Positions 1-8,481 of a stretch of DNA of 64,000 bases are shown piece by piece. The number at the start of each line of letters is the position of its first letter. The first letter of the stretch is position 1. The translations under genes were made by a program, and so were the position numbers. The notes below the pieces were generated by a model. That model was not told where the DNA came from, searched no databases, and saw only the letters and a program-made list of their open reading frames with translations. Origin of the DNA: Streptomyces sp. NBC_00513 (GTDB lineage Bacteria; Actinomycetota; Actinomycetes; Streptomycetales; Streptomycetaceae); NCBI RefSeq assembly GCF_041431415.1, contig NZ_CP107845.1, forward strand, positions 6,076,001-6,140,000. Direction: 5' to 3'.

Positions 1-1
1 C

Positions 2-2188
2 ACTTGGCAGGACCGCTGGGAGGCCAGCGGCTTCAACGCGGCGAACGCCCCCTCGGTCAACACCTTGGGCCGGCCTGAAGTCCGCGACGAAGGCAGCACC
101 GTGGTCTCGGCCCTGAAGATGATGTTCGTTGCCCGCGGCATCCAGCCCTCGCTTTCAGGCTTCCGGGCGAACACGTTCCTCGAATACGCCGACTTCTTTC
201 AGAAGGTCCGGAAAGACCCCCAACTCGAAGCGGCCTTCGCGATGGCTGATGCCCAGCAGCAACTCAGAGCGGTCCACCGGCATCGGGCGAAGTTCGACAT
301 CGCCTGCGCTCTCACGACGCAGGGCATCGACCTGGTCGATCTGACCCCGGCGGCCCTGCTGCACTACTCGCTGGAGAACAAGCGGCTGGGCCTGACCCAC
401 GGCGCGAACAAGGACACCACCCGGTTCGCCGCCCTGGGCGCCTGGGAGGTCCTGCACAAGATGGGCCATTTCCCGCCCGGGACCGCCCCCACTCTGCGGA
501 CGTTCATCTACAACGGGCAGCGGAGCGTCGAGGAACTCGTCGACCAGTACGGCATCAACAACGCCGGCATCCGCCAGCTGCTGATTGACTACCTCGTCCG
601 TCGCAAATCGGACACCGACTACATCACCCTCGCTGGGCTCGCACGCCACCTGGCCAGCACGTTCTGGTCCGTCGTCGAGCAACTCAACCCTGACCAGAAG
701 GACCTGGACCTGGGCCAGGACCTCTACGACCAGTGGCGGGCCGAGCTTCAGTACTGGCGGAAGGACGGGAAGACGGACCGGACCCGGATCCGCAAGGACG
801 CCGCCTCCGTCCTTCTGTCCGTCCGCGGCCTCTACATCGATCTCCACAGCTGGGCGATCGCCGAGCCGGAGCGGTGGGCTCAGTGGGTAACCCCCTGCCC
901 CATCTTGCCCAGGGACCTCAAGGGGTTCGGTAAGCGCCGGCGCGAGGTCAGCCAGCGGATGGCCGATCGGACCCGGGTCCGTCAGCCCTTGCTGCCGGTC
1001 CTCGTTAACCACGTCGAGGCCCGCTACGAGCATCTGGTCAGCCTCCTGGACGCCGCAGGTCCCCTTCCGCTGGGCGAGATCTTCGAGCACCAAGGGCGCA
1101 CCTACCGCCGCAGCCAGTCCCGCGAGGATCAACGTCGGGCCAAGAGCCATGCCGAGTCGTCCGTCCGCGTCATCGCGCAGGACAACGGGGAGGTGATCAA
1201 CGTGACGTTGGCTGAGGACTCGGCGTTCTGGGAGTGGGCGGCCGTCGAGATCCTGCGGCACAGCGGCATTCGCATCGAGGAGCTCGTGGAGCTGACCCAC
1301 CTCAGCATTCGCCAATACCAGCGTCCCAACGGCGAGGTCATCGCCCTGCTGGTCGTCGCACCCTCCAAGAGCGAGCGCGAGCGGGTCATCCCGATGTCGG
1401 CCGAGCTCTTCCACGCCATCGCCCAGATCATTCGCCGGCAGACACGTGACGGCCAGGCGATTCCGCTCGTGACGCGCTACGACGGACACGAGAAGACCTG
1501 GTCAGAGCCGATGCCCTTCCTCTTCCAGCGGCAGATCGGCACCCTCCGCGGCGTCCTGGCACCGACCACGGTCCTGGGCATGCTCAGTCGCAGCTGCAAG
1601 CAGATCGCTGAGACGAACGCGGCGTTCGCTGGCACCAAGTTCACTCCGCACGACTTCCGAAGGCTCTTCGCCACGGAGATCGTCAACGGAGGGCTGCCGA
1701 TCCACATCGGTGCCGCCCTACTCGGCCACCTGAATCTCCAGACCACTCAGGGTTACGTCGCGGTCTTCGCTGAGGACATCGTTCAGCACTACCAAGAGTT
1801 CCTGAACCATCGCCGGGCCCAGCGACCCGAGGGCGAGTACGTCGACGTCACGCCAGAGGAGTGGGCCGATTTCGAGGAGCACTTCGACAAGCGCAAGGTC
1901 GAGCTGGGCAACTGTGCTCGACCTTATGGATCACCCTGCCAGCACGAGCACGCCTGCATCCGCTGCCCAATGCTGCAGGTCAACCCCAAGATGCTGCCCC
2001 GGCTCGCTGAGATCGAGAAGGACCTGCTCCTTCGACGCAAGCGCGCCGAGGAAGAGCAATGGCTCGGCGAGATCGAAGGCATCGACATGACCTTGACCTT
2101 CGTTCGAACCAAGCAGGCCGATGCCGCACGCCTCACTCGGCGGACACCTGTGGCCCTCGGAATCCCGACCAGTCGCCCAACATCATGA
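2..2188 (+). CDS. Large tyrosine recombinase/integrase (Tn554 TnpB-like), 5' partial
   Basis: Site-specific tyrosine recombinase that would move the element at the window's left edge. The frame is open back to base 2 with integrase-like residues (TWQDRWEASGF), so the TTG at 65 is probably not the real start and the gene begins upstream. The C-terminal catalytic domain shows the conserved Arg in HSGIRIEELVELT, the HxxR box in HDFRRLFATE, and LLGH followed by GYVAVF carrying the nucleophilic Tyr. After the catalytic domain comes a Cys/His cluster (CARPYGSPCQHEHACIRCP), typical of the long recombinases found in Tn554-like three-recombinase sets; that family link is from memory. Any partner recombinases would lie to the left. 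Confidence 0.85.
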   Translation, partial: TWQDRWEASGFNAANAPSVNTLGRPEVRDEGSTVVSALKMMFVARGIQPSLSGFRANTFLEYADFFQKVRKDPQLEAAFAMADAQQQLRAVHRHRAKFDIACALTTQGIDLVDLTPAALLHYSLENKRLGLTHGANKDTTRFAALGAWEVLHKMGHFPPGTAPTLRTFIYNGQRSVEELVDQYGINNAGIRQLLIDYLVRRKSDTDYITLAGLARHLASTFWSVVEQLNPDQKDLDLGQDLYDQWRAELQYWRKDGKTDRTRIRKDAASVLLSVRGLYIDLHSWAIAEPERWAQWVTPCPILPRDLKGFGKRRREVSQRMADRTRVRQPLLPVLVNHVEARYEHLVSLLDAAGPLPLGEIFEHQGRTYRRSQSREDQRRAKSHAESSVRVIAQDNGEVINVTLAEDSAFWEWAAVEILRHSGIRIEELVELTHLSIRQYQRPNGEVIALLVVAPSKSERERVIPMSAELFHAIAQIIRRQTRDGQAIPLVTRYDGHEKTWSEPMPFLFQRQIGTLRGVLAPTTVLGMLSRSCKQIAETNAAFAGTKFTPHDFRRLFATEIVNGGLPIHIGAALLGHLNLQTTQGYVAVFAEDIVQHYQEFLNHRRAQRPEGEYVDVTPEEWADFEEHFDKRKVELGNCARPYGSPCQHEHACIRCPMLQVNPKMLPRLAEIEKDLLLRRKRAEEEQWLGEIEGIDMTLTFVRTKQADAARLTRRTPVALGIPTSRPTS

Positions 2189-2813
2189 TCCGGTGACGGA
2201 AGGGTTGAGCCGCCTGTCCTGCCCGCCAGCTACCACCGTCGGCCAGCTACTCAGACCTGGGCGAGGTCGCACGGCTCCTGGGATGGTGACGTCCCAGGAA
2301 AGTTGCAGGTCAGAACGTCAGAACGGTCTGTCGCGGGCCCGAAGAAGAGCTACGGACAAGTCGCTCCTTCTGACATGCAAAACGATGGACAGCGACTTCA
2401 CCTGAGCTCCATCGCTGCTGGTCAGGCGGCTTTGAGTCGCTGAGGAGTGATCTTGAGCAAGGGTCTCTCCAAGAAATCTTGGAGAGACATCAAGAAAACA
2501 GGGCTCGAGATCCGTATAGAGAGTAGGCGCGTCTTCCCAGAGGTGCCGGTTCGAACAGAACACGTCGTGCTGGTCCGACTGTTGGCTCCGGGCAAAGAGA
2601 TACCAACAGTCGGGCCACTCGGCTAGCCCATACCGAACGGTTACGCCTCGTCGCTAGTAGACGCAGGCGTATTTTTGCTGCCCCATAACAGAGGGTGGTC
2701 GCGTTCTCTCTTTGCGTATGGTCCTGGCGGGGCTTTCTGGAGAACATGATTGGTGATCTCGAAGAGGCCCGCCCGGACCTCACCAGGGATCACCCACCAC
2801 TCACACCTCTGGG
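2189..2813. other. 625-bp gap after the integrase, with a perfect hairpin
   Basis: No convincing gene is seen; the short open frames here have no recognisable sequence or ribosome binding site. The notable feature is a perfect inverted repeat at 2463-2488 with 12-bp arms (GTCTCTCCAAGA) around a 2-base centre. No T-run follows, so it is either a factor-independent stop for the integrase transcript or a binding or end site of the element. Confidence 0.5.
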
Positions 2814-3329
2814 ATGATCATGAGTTCGGACAGCAACAGCCCCGCCGCCGCGGTGGGGCTCGTGAACCGCTTCAAGCGCTGGAGCCTCTCCTCAATCGTC
2901 GTGGCGACTGAGGCGATCCAGCACTTCGCCGAGGCCGGCACCGGCTGGGGCTCCGACACCGAGCGCGTCCAGGCGTGGGCCATCTGGGCCCTCGGGATCC
3001 AGCTCGTCGTGACGGGCGCCATCGCCGTGAAGCGCAAGCTGCAGGCCCTCGACTTCATCGAGCTCCGTCTCGGGCGCAAGGCGCACGACGACGAGGACAC
3101 TCACAATGTGACCCGGCGGCGACCCGCCAGCGGCCAGGATCGACAGCCGCCCGTCCGTGACAACCGGCCCCCCACCCGCAGTCCGGGTGAGGGGCGTCCG
3201 GCCGCCGGGCCGGGCGAGCGCGGGGCTCGCCGGAACCACCGCGACCCCGGCCAGGGCCGACAGCGTCGACGCGAAGCGGAGGAACAGGACGCGCGTCAGC
3301 CCGAGCGGGACACCCATGAGGGTGCCTGA
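2814..3329 (+). CDS. Small hypothetical protein with one hydrophobic segment
   Basis: 171 residues, not recognised. The first half is helical, with a hydrophobic stretch (VQAWAIWALGIQLVVTGAIAVK, split by polar residues) that could be a membrane helix around residues 48-68. The second half (after about residue 100) is highly charged and Arg/Pro/Gly-rich, probably disordered. ATG codons at 2814 and 2820 are both possible starts. The end overlaps the sigma-factor gene by 14 bp, so the two are probably co-translated. A membrane-attached partner or regulator of the sigma factor is a reasonable guess but unproven. Confidence 0.55.
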   Translation: MIMSSDSNSPAAAVGLVNRFKRWSLSSIVVATEAIQHFAEAGTGWGSDTERVQAWAIWALGIQLVVTGAIAVKRKLQALDFIELRLGRKAHDDEDTHNVTRRRPASGQDRQPPVRDNRPPTRSPGEGRPAAGPGERGARRNHRDPGQGRQRRREAEEQDARQPERDTHEGA

Positions 3330-3891
3330 CCAGTCAGATGCCTATTCGCCCCACGACCGTCACCGGTCGTGGGGCCACGGCTTCGCGGAGTTTTACGCTG
3401 ACCAGTTCGAGGCCGTCGTCGCATACCTCATGGCGCAGAGGACTCAGGAGAGCGACGCACGCGACATCGCTCAGGAACTCTTCCTCTCGTTCAACGAAAA
3501 GTGGGACGAGGTGAAGGAGGCGGTACATACTCGCGCCTACGTTCGGACGGCCGCTCGCCACCGCCGGATCGACTACTACCGCAGGCCGTCGAACCGCCTA
3601 GTGGTTCCAGTCGAACACGAGTCGCTGAGCGCGATCCGTGCTCCGAACGAAGGCTTCAACGTCGACTTCTACGATGGGTTCTACGCCGACTTGGATGAGG
3701 TCCTCCGAGAGAACCTTTCCTATCAGCAGCGTCGTGCAGTCCTTCTCGTGGCCTTTGGCATGAAGCACTCGGAGATCGCCGCGGAGATGGGGCTCACCAT
3801 GTCGACGGTCGCCACCCACATCGGCAATGCGCGGCAGAAGCTCGCTTCCAGCGGGTCGTTGGTCGCACTGCTCGCCGGCAGTTACGAGTGA
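3316..3891 (+). CDS. RNA polymerase sigma factor, ECF/sigma-70 family
   Basis: 191-residue sigma-70 family protein carried by the element. Region 2 is represented by FAEFYADQFEAVVAYLMAQR, DIAQELFLSF and the following Arg-rich RTAARHRRIDYYRR stretch. Region 4 is a clear helix-turn-helix: LSYQQRRAVLLVAFGMKHSEIAAEMGL followed by STVATHIGNARQKL. The ATG at 3316 was chosen because the open frame upstream (from 3157) is low-complexity Arg/Pro sequence antisense-like to the preceding gene. An 11-bp-arm inverted repeat (CCCCACGACCG, 3349-3374) lies just inside the coding start and could fold in the mRNA. The target promoters are unknown. Confidence 0.75.
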   Translation: MRVPDQSDAYSPHDRHRSWGHGFAEFYADQFEAVVAYLMAQRTQESDARDIAQELFLSFNEKWDEVKEAVHTRAYVRTAARHRRIDYYRRPSNRLVVPVEHESLSAIRAPNEGFNVDFYDGFYADLDEVLRENLSYQQRRAVLLVAFGMKHSEIAAEMGLTMSTVATHIGNARQKLASSGSLVALLAGSYE

Positions 3892-6139
3892 CCGGAGGCA
3901 CGTCAAGGGCCGAGCGCCCAGGCTGCCTCCGCTCATCTTCCTGGGGGACTGGACAGGTCCTTCTTGACTTGGTGCAGAGAATGGAGGAGAGTTGGAGCAT
4001 GGTGACGGCGTGTTGCCGGGAGAGTGCCGAGATGACGGCGGGGTCGGGGCGTTGGCCGGGTTGGAGGACGGTGCTTCCGCCGTGGAGCAGTGCTCCCCAG
4101 AATTCGAGGCTGAAGGCGTCCCAGGAGACGGGTGAGCACTGGAGGAAGACTTCGTCGGGGCCGAACTGGGCGTAGGTCTGGGCGGTGAGGGTGGAGACCA
4201 GGTTGAGGTGGGTGGACAGGATGCCCTTGGGGCGTCCGGTGGATCCCGAGGTGAACATCACGCACGCGGTGTCGGTCGGGCCGAGGGCCACGCCGAGGTT
4301 CCCGGACTCCCGAGCGGAGATCAGCGCCCCATCCGCGTCGACGCACACCGTCACCCACGCCCCATCCACCCCATCCGCCGTGAGCCGTCCCGCCTGTCGG
4401 GTGTCGGTGACGAGTACGCGGATGGTGGCGTCGTGTGCGGTGCGGGTGAGGCGTTCGTCGGGGAACTCGGGGTCCAGGAGGGCGTAGCCGGCGCCGGTCT
4501 TGACGACGGCGAGCACGGCGATGGCGAAGTCGAGTCCGCGGTCGAGGAGGATGCCGGCCAGGTCCCCTCGGCCCAGGCCCTGCGTGGTGAGGTGGTGGGC
4601 GAGCTGGTTGGCGCGGGTGTTGAGTTCGCCGTAGGTGAGTTCCCGGCCGCCGAAGAGCACCGCCGGGGCCCCGGGTCGCAGTCGTGCCTGCTCCTCGAAG
4701 CGGTCTGGGAGGGTCGCCTCGCCGATCTCCGCACGGGTGCCCGTCCACTCCTCCACCACCTGCCGCCGCTCCACGCCGCCCAACAACTCGACCTGGGAAA
4801 AGGGGAGTCGGAAGCCGTCCAAGGCCTGCTCCACGAAGTGGAGGAACCGGTCCTGATGGCCGGCCACCGCCTCGATGTCGCACACCTCGGGCGCCGCGTC
4901 GAAGTCGATGCGCAACCCGCCCTCCGGACCGAGGTCGTACACGCCGACCGCCAGGTCCTCGACGGGCCCGTTGCCCAGGTTGTGCTGAGTGGTGGGGAAC
5001 CCGCAGAAGCGCATCCCCGGCGTGAACGCCATGATGTTGACGAGCGGGGCCGTGATCCGCCGCTCCGTCTCGCCCAGACCCAGGTCACGGCACATGTCCT
5101 CGTACCGGGTGCGCTGGTGCCGCAGACCCTCCCGGGTCTCCGCGACCACGGAGGCCAACAGCTCGGCGAGCGTCCCCTCGGCCGCGACCCGCACCCGCAG
5201 CGGGACCACGTTCGACAGCATCCCCGGAGTGCGCCGCGCGAGTTCGGTCCGTCGGCCCGTGACCGGCAGCCCCAACACCGCCTCCGGACTCCCGCTCACC
5301 CGATGCGTGTACGCCGCCACCAGCGAGATCACCAGCATCGTCCACGGCGCCCGGTGCTCGCGGGCCACTTCGCGCAACCGGTCGGCCCGATCGGGCGACA
5401 GCACCACGGTCCGACGGACGAAGGGCAGCGCGCCCGGCGCCGTACGGCCGGTGTGCCCCTCCCCGAGCCGCGGGGTCGCCGGCAGGCCGGCGAGGTGCGC
5501 GGCCCAGTGCGCCCGGTCGGCAGCCCCCTCCGCGGAGCCCCGGTACGCCGCGTCCTCGGCCAGTACGTCCGACAGCGCCCCGAAGGGGCCCGGACCCCAG
5601 GGCTCCCCGGCGGAGACCGCCGCGTACAGCTCCACCAGGCGCTGGTCGAGCAGGGCCACACCCATGCCGTCGATCGCGAGGTGGTGGAAGGCGTGGAAGT
5701 AGAACCACCGCTCCCCGCCCAGTCGGATGAGGGCGTGCCGGGTCAACCAGTCCTCGGCCAAGTCGAAGGGCCTGGCCAGTTCCGCCGCCATCCACGCGCG
5801 GGCCGCCGCGGCGGGATCCGGTTCCCCACCAAGATCCATGAACTCCAGCCGCCGGCCGACCGGTTCGGGGTGGACGAGCTGCCACAGACCGCCCTGCTCG
5901 TCGGATCCCGTACCCCGGATCCGCAGGACGTCGGCCTCCCGGGCGAGTCGGTACCAGGCACCGGCGAGCGCCTCGGGATCCAGGGCGCCCAGGATCTCCC
6001 GGTACTCCCCGATGTTGTAGCGGCAGCCCGTGGCGTCCAGCCCATGGGCCATCCAGATGTCGCGCTGCGCCGCCGACAGGGGCAGCCGCACAGCAGCGGG
6101 CCCGTGCGCGGTGCCCTGTTCAGAGGCCTTCGGGGACAT
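3794..6139 (-). pseudogene. Truncated non-ribosomal peptide synthetase (C domain plus partial A domain)
   Basis: The start at 6139 has a good AGGAG site. Residues about 10-430 form a condensation domain with the intact active-site motif HHLAIDG. From about residue 465 an adenylation domain begins (LTYGELNTRANQLAHHL), with the phosphate-loop core FTSGSTGRPKGI. Homology stops near 3977 after TMLQLSS, before the A-domain NxYGPTE-type core, and no thiolation domain follows. The last 60 or so codons of the frame are read antisense through the neighbouring element's sigma-factor end and are not NRPS. The module is therefore broken by the element on its left, and the missing part may lie beyond the window. 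It could not make a peptide as it stands. Confidence 0.85.
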
Positions 6140-6288
6140 GCGGATGCTCCTAGGGATCGTTGCCTTGGCGGGCCCGGGGGCGCCCACACGCGCCGGGTCT
6201 GTCGGGTGGTCGTCGGGACTCATCGGCTGTCGTCGGGTGGTCGTCCGGCCGTACGTCATCCAACCCGCGGCGCGCCGGCCCGGGCGGC

Positions 6289-6393
6289 AGTTGCTCCGGC
6301 ACTCCGGCAGCAGTTGCTCCGGCATTCCGGCATTCCGGCATTCGGGCATTCCGGCACTCCGGTGCTCCGATACGCCGGTGCTCCGGTAGCAGT
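6289..6393. repeat. Low-complexity tandem repeats upstream of the NRPS remnant
   Basis: Short degenerate units such as CATTCCGG and GTTGCTCCGGCA are repeated many times in about 100 bp between the NRPS and the XRE regulator genes. The pattern looks like slippage-prone GC-rich DNA. There are no spacers of constant length, so this is not a CRISPR. Confidence 0.7.
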
Positions 6394-8000
6394 CAGGAGG
6401 TGGCGGAGACGGAGGCGACCGCCCGTGCCCGGCAGGCGGCCCGGACCAGGCCCAGCACCCGGAAGTGCGAACCGTCGCCCTCGTGCGCGACCCGCACGGC
6501 CCCGCTGATCAGCAGCTCCCGCAGCAGCCGTCCGGAGCCCGGCAGGTCGCGGCCGGTCAGCGCGGTGATGCCGGTCAGCGTGAACTCGTCGTCGGGCCCG
6601 CCGCCCGCGCACAGCGCCTCCAACAGACCCCGCGCGCCGGGCGTGAGCCGGTCCGTCAGTGCGTGCAGCGCCCTCCGCAGGCGCCCCGTGCCCTCCCCGG
6701 CGCCGAGGTGGTCGAGGAGGGCCGCGGGGTCGGCGTCCAGGCTCCGGCACAGGGCGTCGAGATCGCACAGCACCAGCCAGGACGCGGCCGCGGCGAGCGC
6801 TCCCGGATGGCCGTCCAGGCGGCGGCAGATCCACGTCGCCCGCTCCAGATCCGCCGACGTCGCACCGAACCCGGGCCGAACCCGCCGGACGTGGTCCAGG
6901 AACACCCGCACGGCCGGGGCGGCGCGATCGACGGTTCCCTCGGCCGGCACCGCCGGCGGGGAGAGCAGGAAGATCCGCTCGCCCGGCATCTCCCACGGCC
7001 GGTCCGAGGTGACCAGCAGCCGCAGGCCGGGGCAGGCCCGCAGCAGGGCTGTCAACAGGTCGAACCGGGGAGGATCCGCGGGGGCGCCGTCGAGGACCAG
7101 TAACGCGGCCCTGTCGCCGAGGAGTTCCGCGAGCGCCGACACGGCCTCCGCGCCCTCCGGATCGCCGCCCCCGCCCCCGCCCCCGCCCCCGGGACCGTGC
7201 GCGGCGCGCACGGCGGACGCCGGGTCCGGGGCGGCCCACAGCCGGGCCGCGGTGGCCGCCACCCGGGCCGCCACCGTGCCCTCCCCACACGTCAGGTAGT
7301 CCGCCGTGGCACCGGGAAAGGCGTGCCACAGCACCGGCGTCCCGGCCCGGTGCAACCGATCCGCCACCTCCAGCGCCAACCGGGTCTTGCCCACCCCGGC
7401 GAGCCCCACCACGTGCGCCAGCCGCTCCGCGCCCGACCCCAACTCCCGCTCCAGCACGCCCGCCTCGTCGTCCCGACCCAGGATCGCGTGCAGCGCGGTC
7501 GGCGGCGCAGGCGGCTCCGCCCATCCCTGCCCACCCGGCCGGCCCCGCTGCGCGGCCGCCTCCAGCGCCGCCCGGGCCCGCGGACCCAGCCGCAGCGCGT
7601 CCGCCATCAGCCGCACCGTGTCGGGGCGCGGCCGTCTCGCCTTGCCCTGCTCCAGATCGCGGATGGCCCGCACGCTGATCGTCGACAGATCGGCCAGCTC
7701 CCGCTGGGTCATGCCGATGCGCAGCCGGTGCCCTCTGATGAGGGCTCCCACCCGGGAGGCCTCCCGCACCGCTCCGTCCTCGGTTTCCCGTGTGTCGGGC
7801 GTGCCGCCGGTGTGGTGGGCGTTGTGGGTGTCGCGGGTGCCGTGAGCGCTGTGGGTGTCGCGGGTGGTGTGGGTCTCGTGCGTGCCGTGGGTCTCGTGCG
7901 TGCCGAGTGGGCTGAAGGGGTCCCGCGCACCGTGCGTCCCGTACGGGGCGTCGTGTGGGTTCGGGTGGGTGGCGCTGCGAGCGGTCGTGTGAGCTGTCAT
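6393..8000 (-). CDS. XRE-family regulator with NB-ARC-type ATPase domain
   Basis: 535 residues. Residues 1-75 are low-complexity (repeated Thr-His units). Residues about 85-140 are an XRE helix-turn-helix (IRGHRLRIGMTQRELADLSTISVRAIRDLEQGKARRP). A STAND/NB-ARC module follows, with P-loop GLAGVGKT, a Walker B-like ALLVLDG and LLVTSDRP. A poly-Gly tract sits in the middle. This architecture is common in Streptomyces regulators near biosynthetic or peptide genes. It points the same way as the NRPS and away from the exported-peptide gene at 8271, so the 270-bp gap between them is likely a shared control region. The start is uncertain within the low-complexity N-terminus. Confidence 0.8.
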   Translation of the reverse strand: MTAHTTARSATHPNPHDAPYGTHGARDPFSPLGTHETHGTHETHTTRDTHSAHGTRDTHNAHHTGGTPDTRETEDGAVREASRVGALIRGHRLRIGMTQRELADLSTISVRAIRDLEQGKARRPRPDTVRLMADALRLGPRARAALEAAAQRGRPGGQGWAEPPAPPTALHAILGRDDEAGVLERELGSGAERLAHVVGLAGVGKTRLALEVADRLHRAGTPVLWHAFPGATADYLTCGEGTVAARVAATAARLWAAPDPASAVRAAHGPGGGGGGGGGDPEGAEAVSALAELLGDRAALLVLDGAPADPPRFDLLTALLRACPGLRLLVTSDRPWEMPGERIFLLSPPAVPAEGTVDRAAPAVRVFLDHVRRVRPGFGATSADLERATWICRRLDGHPGALAAAASWLVLCDLDALCRSLDADPAALLDHLGAGEGTGRLRRALHALTDRLTPGARGLLEALCAGGGPDDEFTLTGITALTGRDLPGSGRLLRELLISGAVRVAHEGDGSHFRVLGLVRAACRARAVASVSATS

Positions 8001-8151
8001 GTGGGCGCTCCCGGCTGCGGTGGTGGGGGAACGGGCGGGCCTGGGACGAAGCGCCCGGTTCCTGTTCCCATCGTCGGCAGCGCGCTATCGCGCGGGCATC
8101 GTCCGACGGCCGGGCGCCGCTATCACGGGGCCGGGAAAGCGCGGGTCAACG

Positions 8152-8169
8152 GTGATAGCGCGGCGATAG
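8152..8169 (+). promoter_or_regulatory. Direct repeat GTGATAG-N4-GCGATAG, candidate SARP operator
   Basis: Two heptamers spaced exactly 11 bp apart lie about 100 bp upstream of the peptide gene at 8271. The same arrangement, GTGATAG-N4-GGGATAG, occurs upstream of the gene at 12105. SARP regulators are known to bind direct repeats with an 11-bp period, and a SARP gene sits between the two sites. A possible -10 (TAACGT) lies at 8203-8208. Inverted copies of the heptamer (CTATCGC at 8085, CTATCAC at 8120) are nearby. Binding itself is inferred. Confidence 0.5.
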
Positions 8170-8270
8170 GAGCGGGGCCGGTCCCGGGATTCCGGCCGTT
8201 CCTAACGTGAGGTCCAGAAAGCAGGAAGCGCCCCGGAACCACCGGAGCGCACCGATGAAAGGACCCCGAC

Positions 8271-8453
8271 ATGAGCGTCACCCACGCCTTCCGCGCCGCC
8301 CTCGTCACCGTCGCCATCGCCGGAGTCGCCACCCTCGGGGCGCAGGCCGCCCACGCCGCCGACCCGGCCGGCCTCACCGCGGTGACCGGCGCCGGCGTCT
8401 CGTACACCGCGGCCGCGGCGGGCGCCTCCACCAACACCAACCCGTGGGACTGA
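8271..8453 (+). CDS. 60-residue exported peptide
   Basis: Small protein with a classical Sec signal peptide: polar start, hydrophobic core AALVTVAIAGVATLGAQ and a likely AHA/AD cleavage. The mature peptide would have about 31 residues, is rich in Ala, Thr and Gly, lacks Cys, and ends TNTNPWD. A clear ribosome site (AAAGGA) precedes the ATG. It lies between an XRE/NB-ARC regulator and a TPR-containing SARP, and its promoter carries the 11-bp-spaced repeat. A role as a secreted signal sensed by one of these regulators is attractive but is inference. Family not recognised. Confidence 0.7.
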   Translation: MSVTHAFRAALVTVAIAGVATLGAQAAHAADPAGLTAVTGAGVSYTAAAAGASTNTNPWD

Positions 8454-8481
8454 CGCCCCGCCGCTCGGGAACGACGGCCGG

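Larger units (their letters stand above)
1..3977. mobile_element. Right part of an integrated element carrying a large tyrosine recombinase
   Basis: The element is inferred from three observations. A recombinase reading frame is already open at the left window edge. Two overlapping accessory genes follow it. NRPS homology on the minus strand then begins abruptly at about 3977, in the middle of an adenylation domain. The left end lies outside the window. No terminal repeat could be checked because the left junction is not visible, so the exact border (about 3960-3980) is uncertain. Confidence 0.6.

Noticed and set aside
2121..2405. 94-codon frame overlapping the integrase end
   Set aside because: Starts inside the integrase in another frame, lacks a ribosome site and resembles nothing.
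6289..6393. Possible CRISPR array
   Set aside because: Repeats are short, degenerate and contiguous, without uniform spacers; no cas genes.
4208..6508. Very long plus-strand open frame opposite the NRPS remnant
   Set aside because: Antisense shadow of high-GC coding sequence; composition is Arg/Gly/Pro-rich with no family resemblance.
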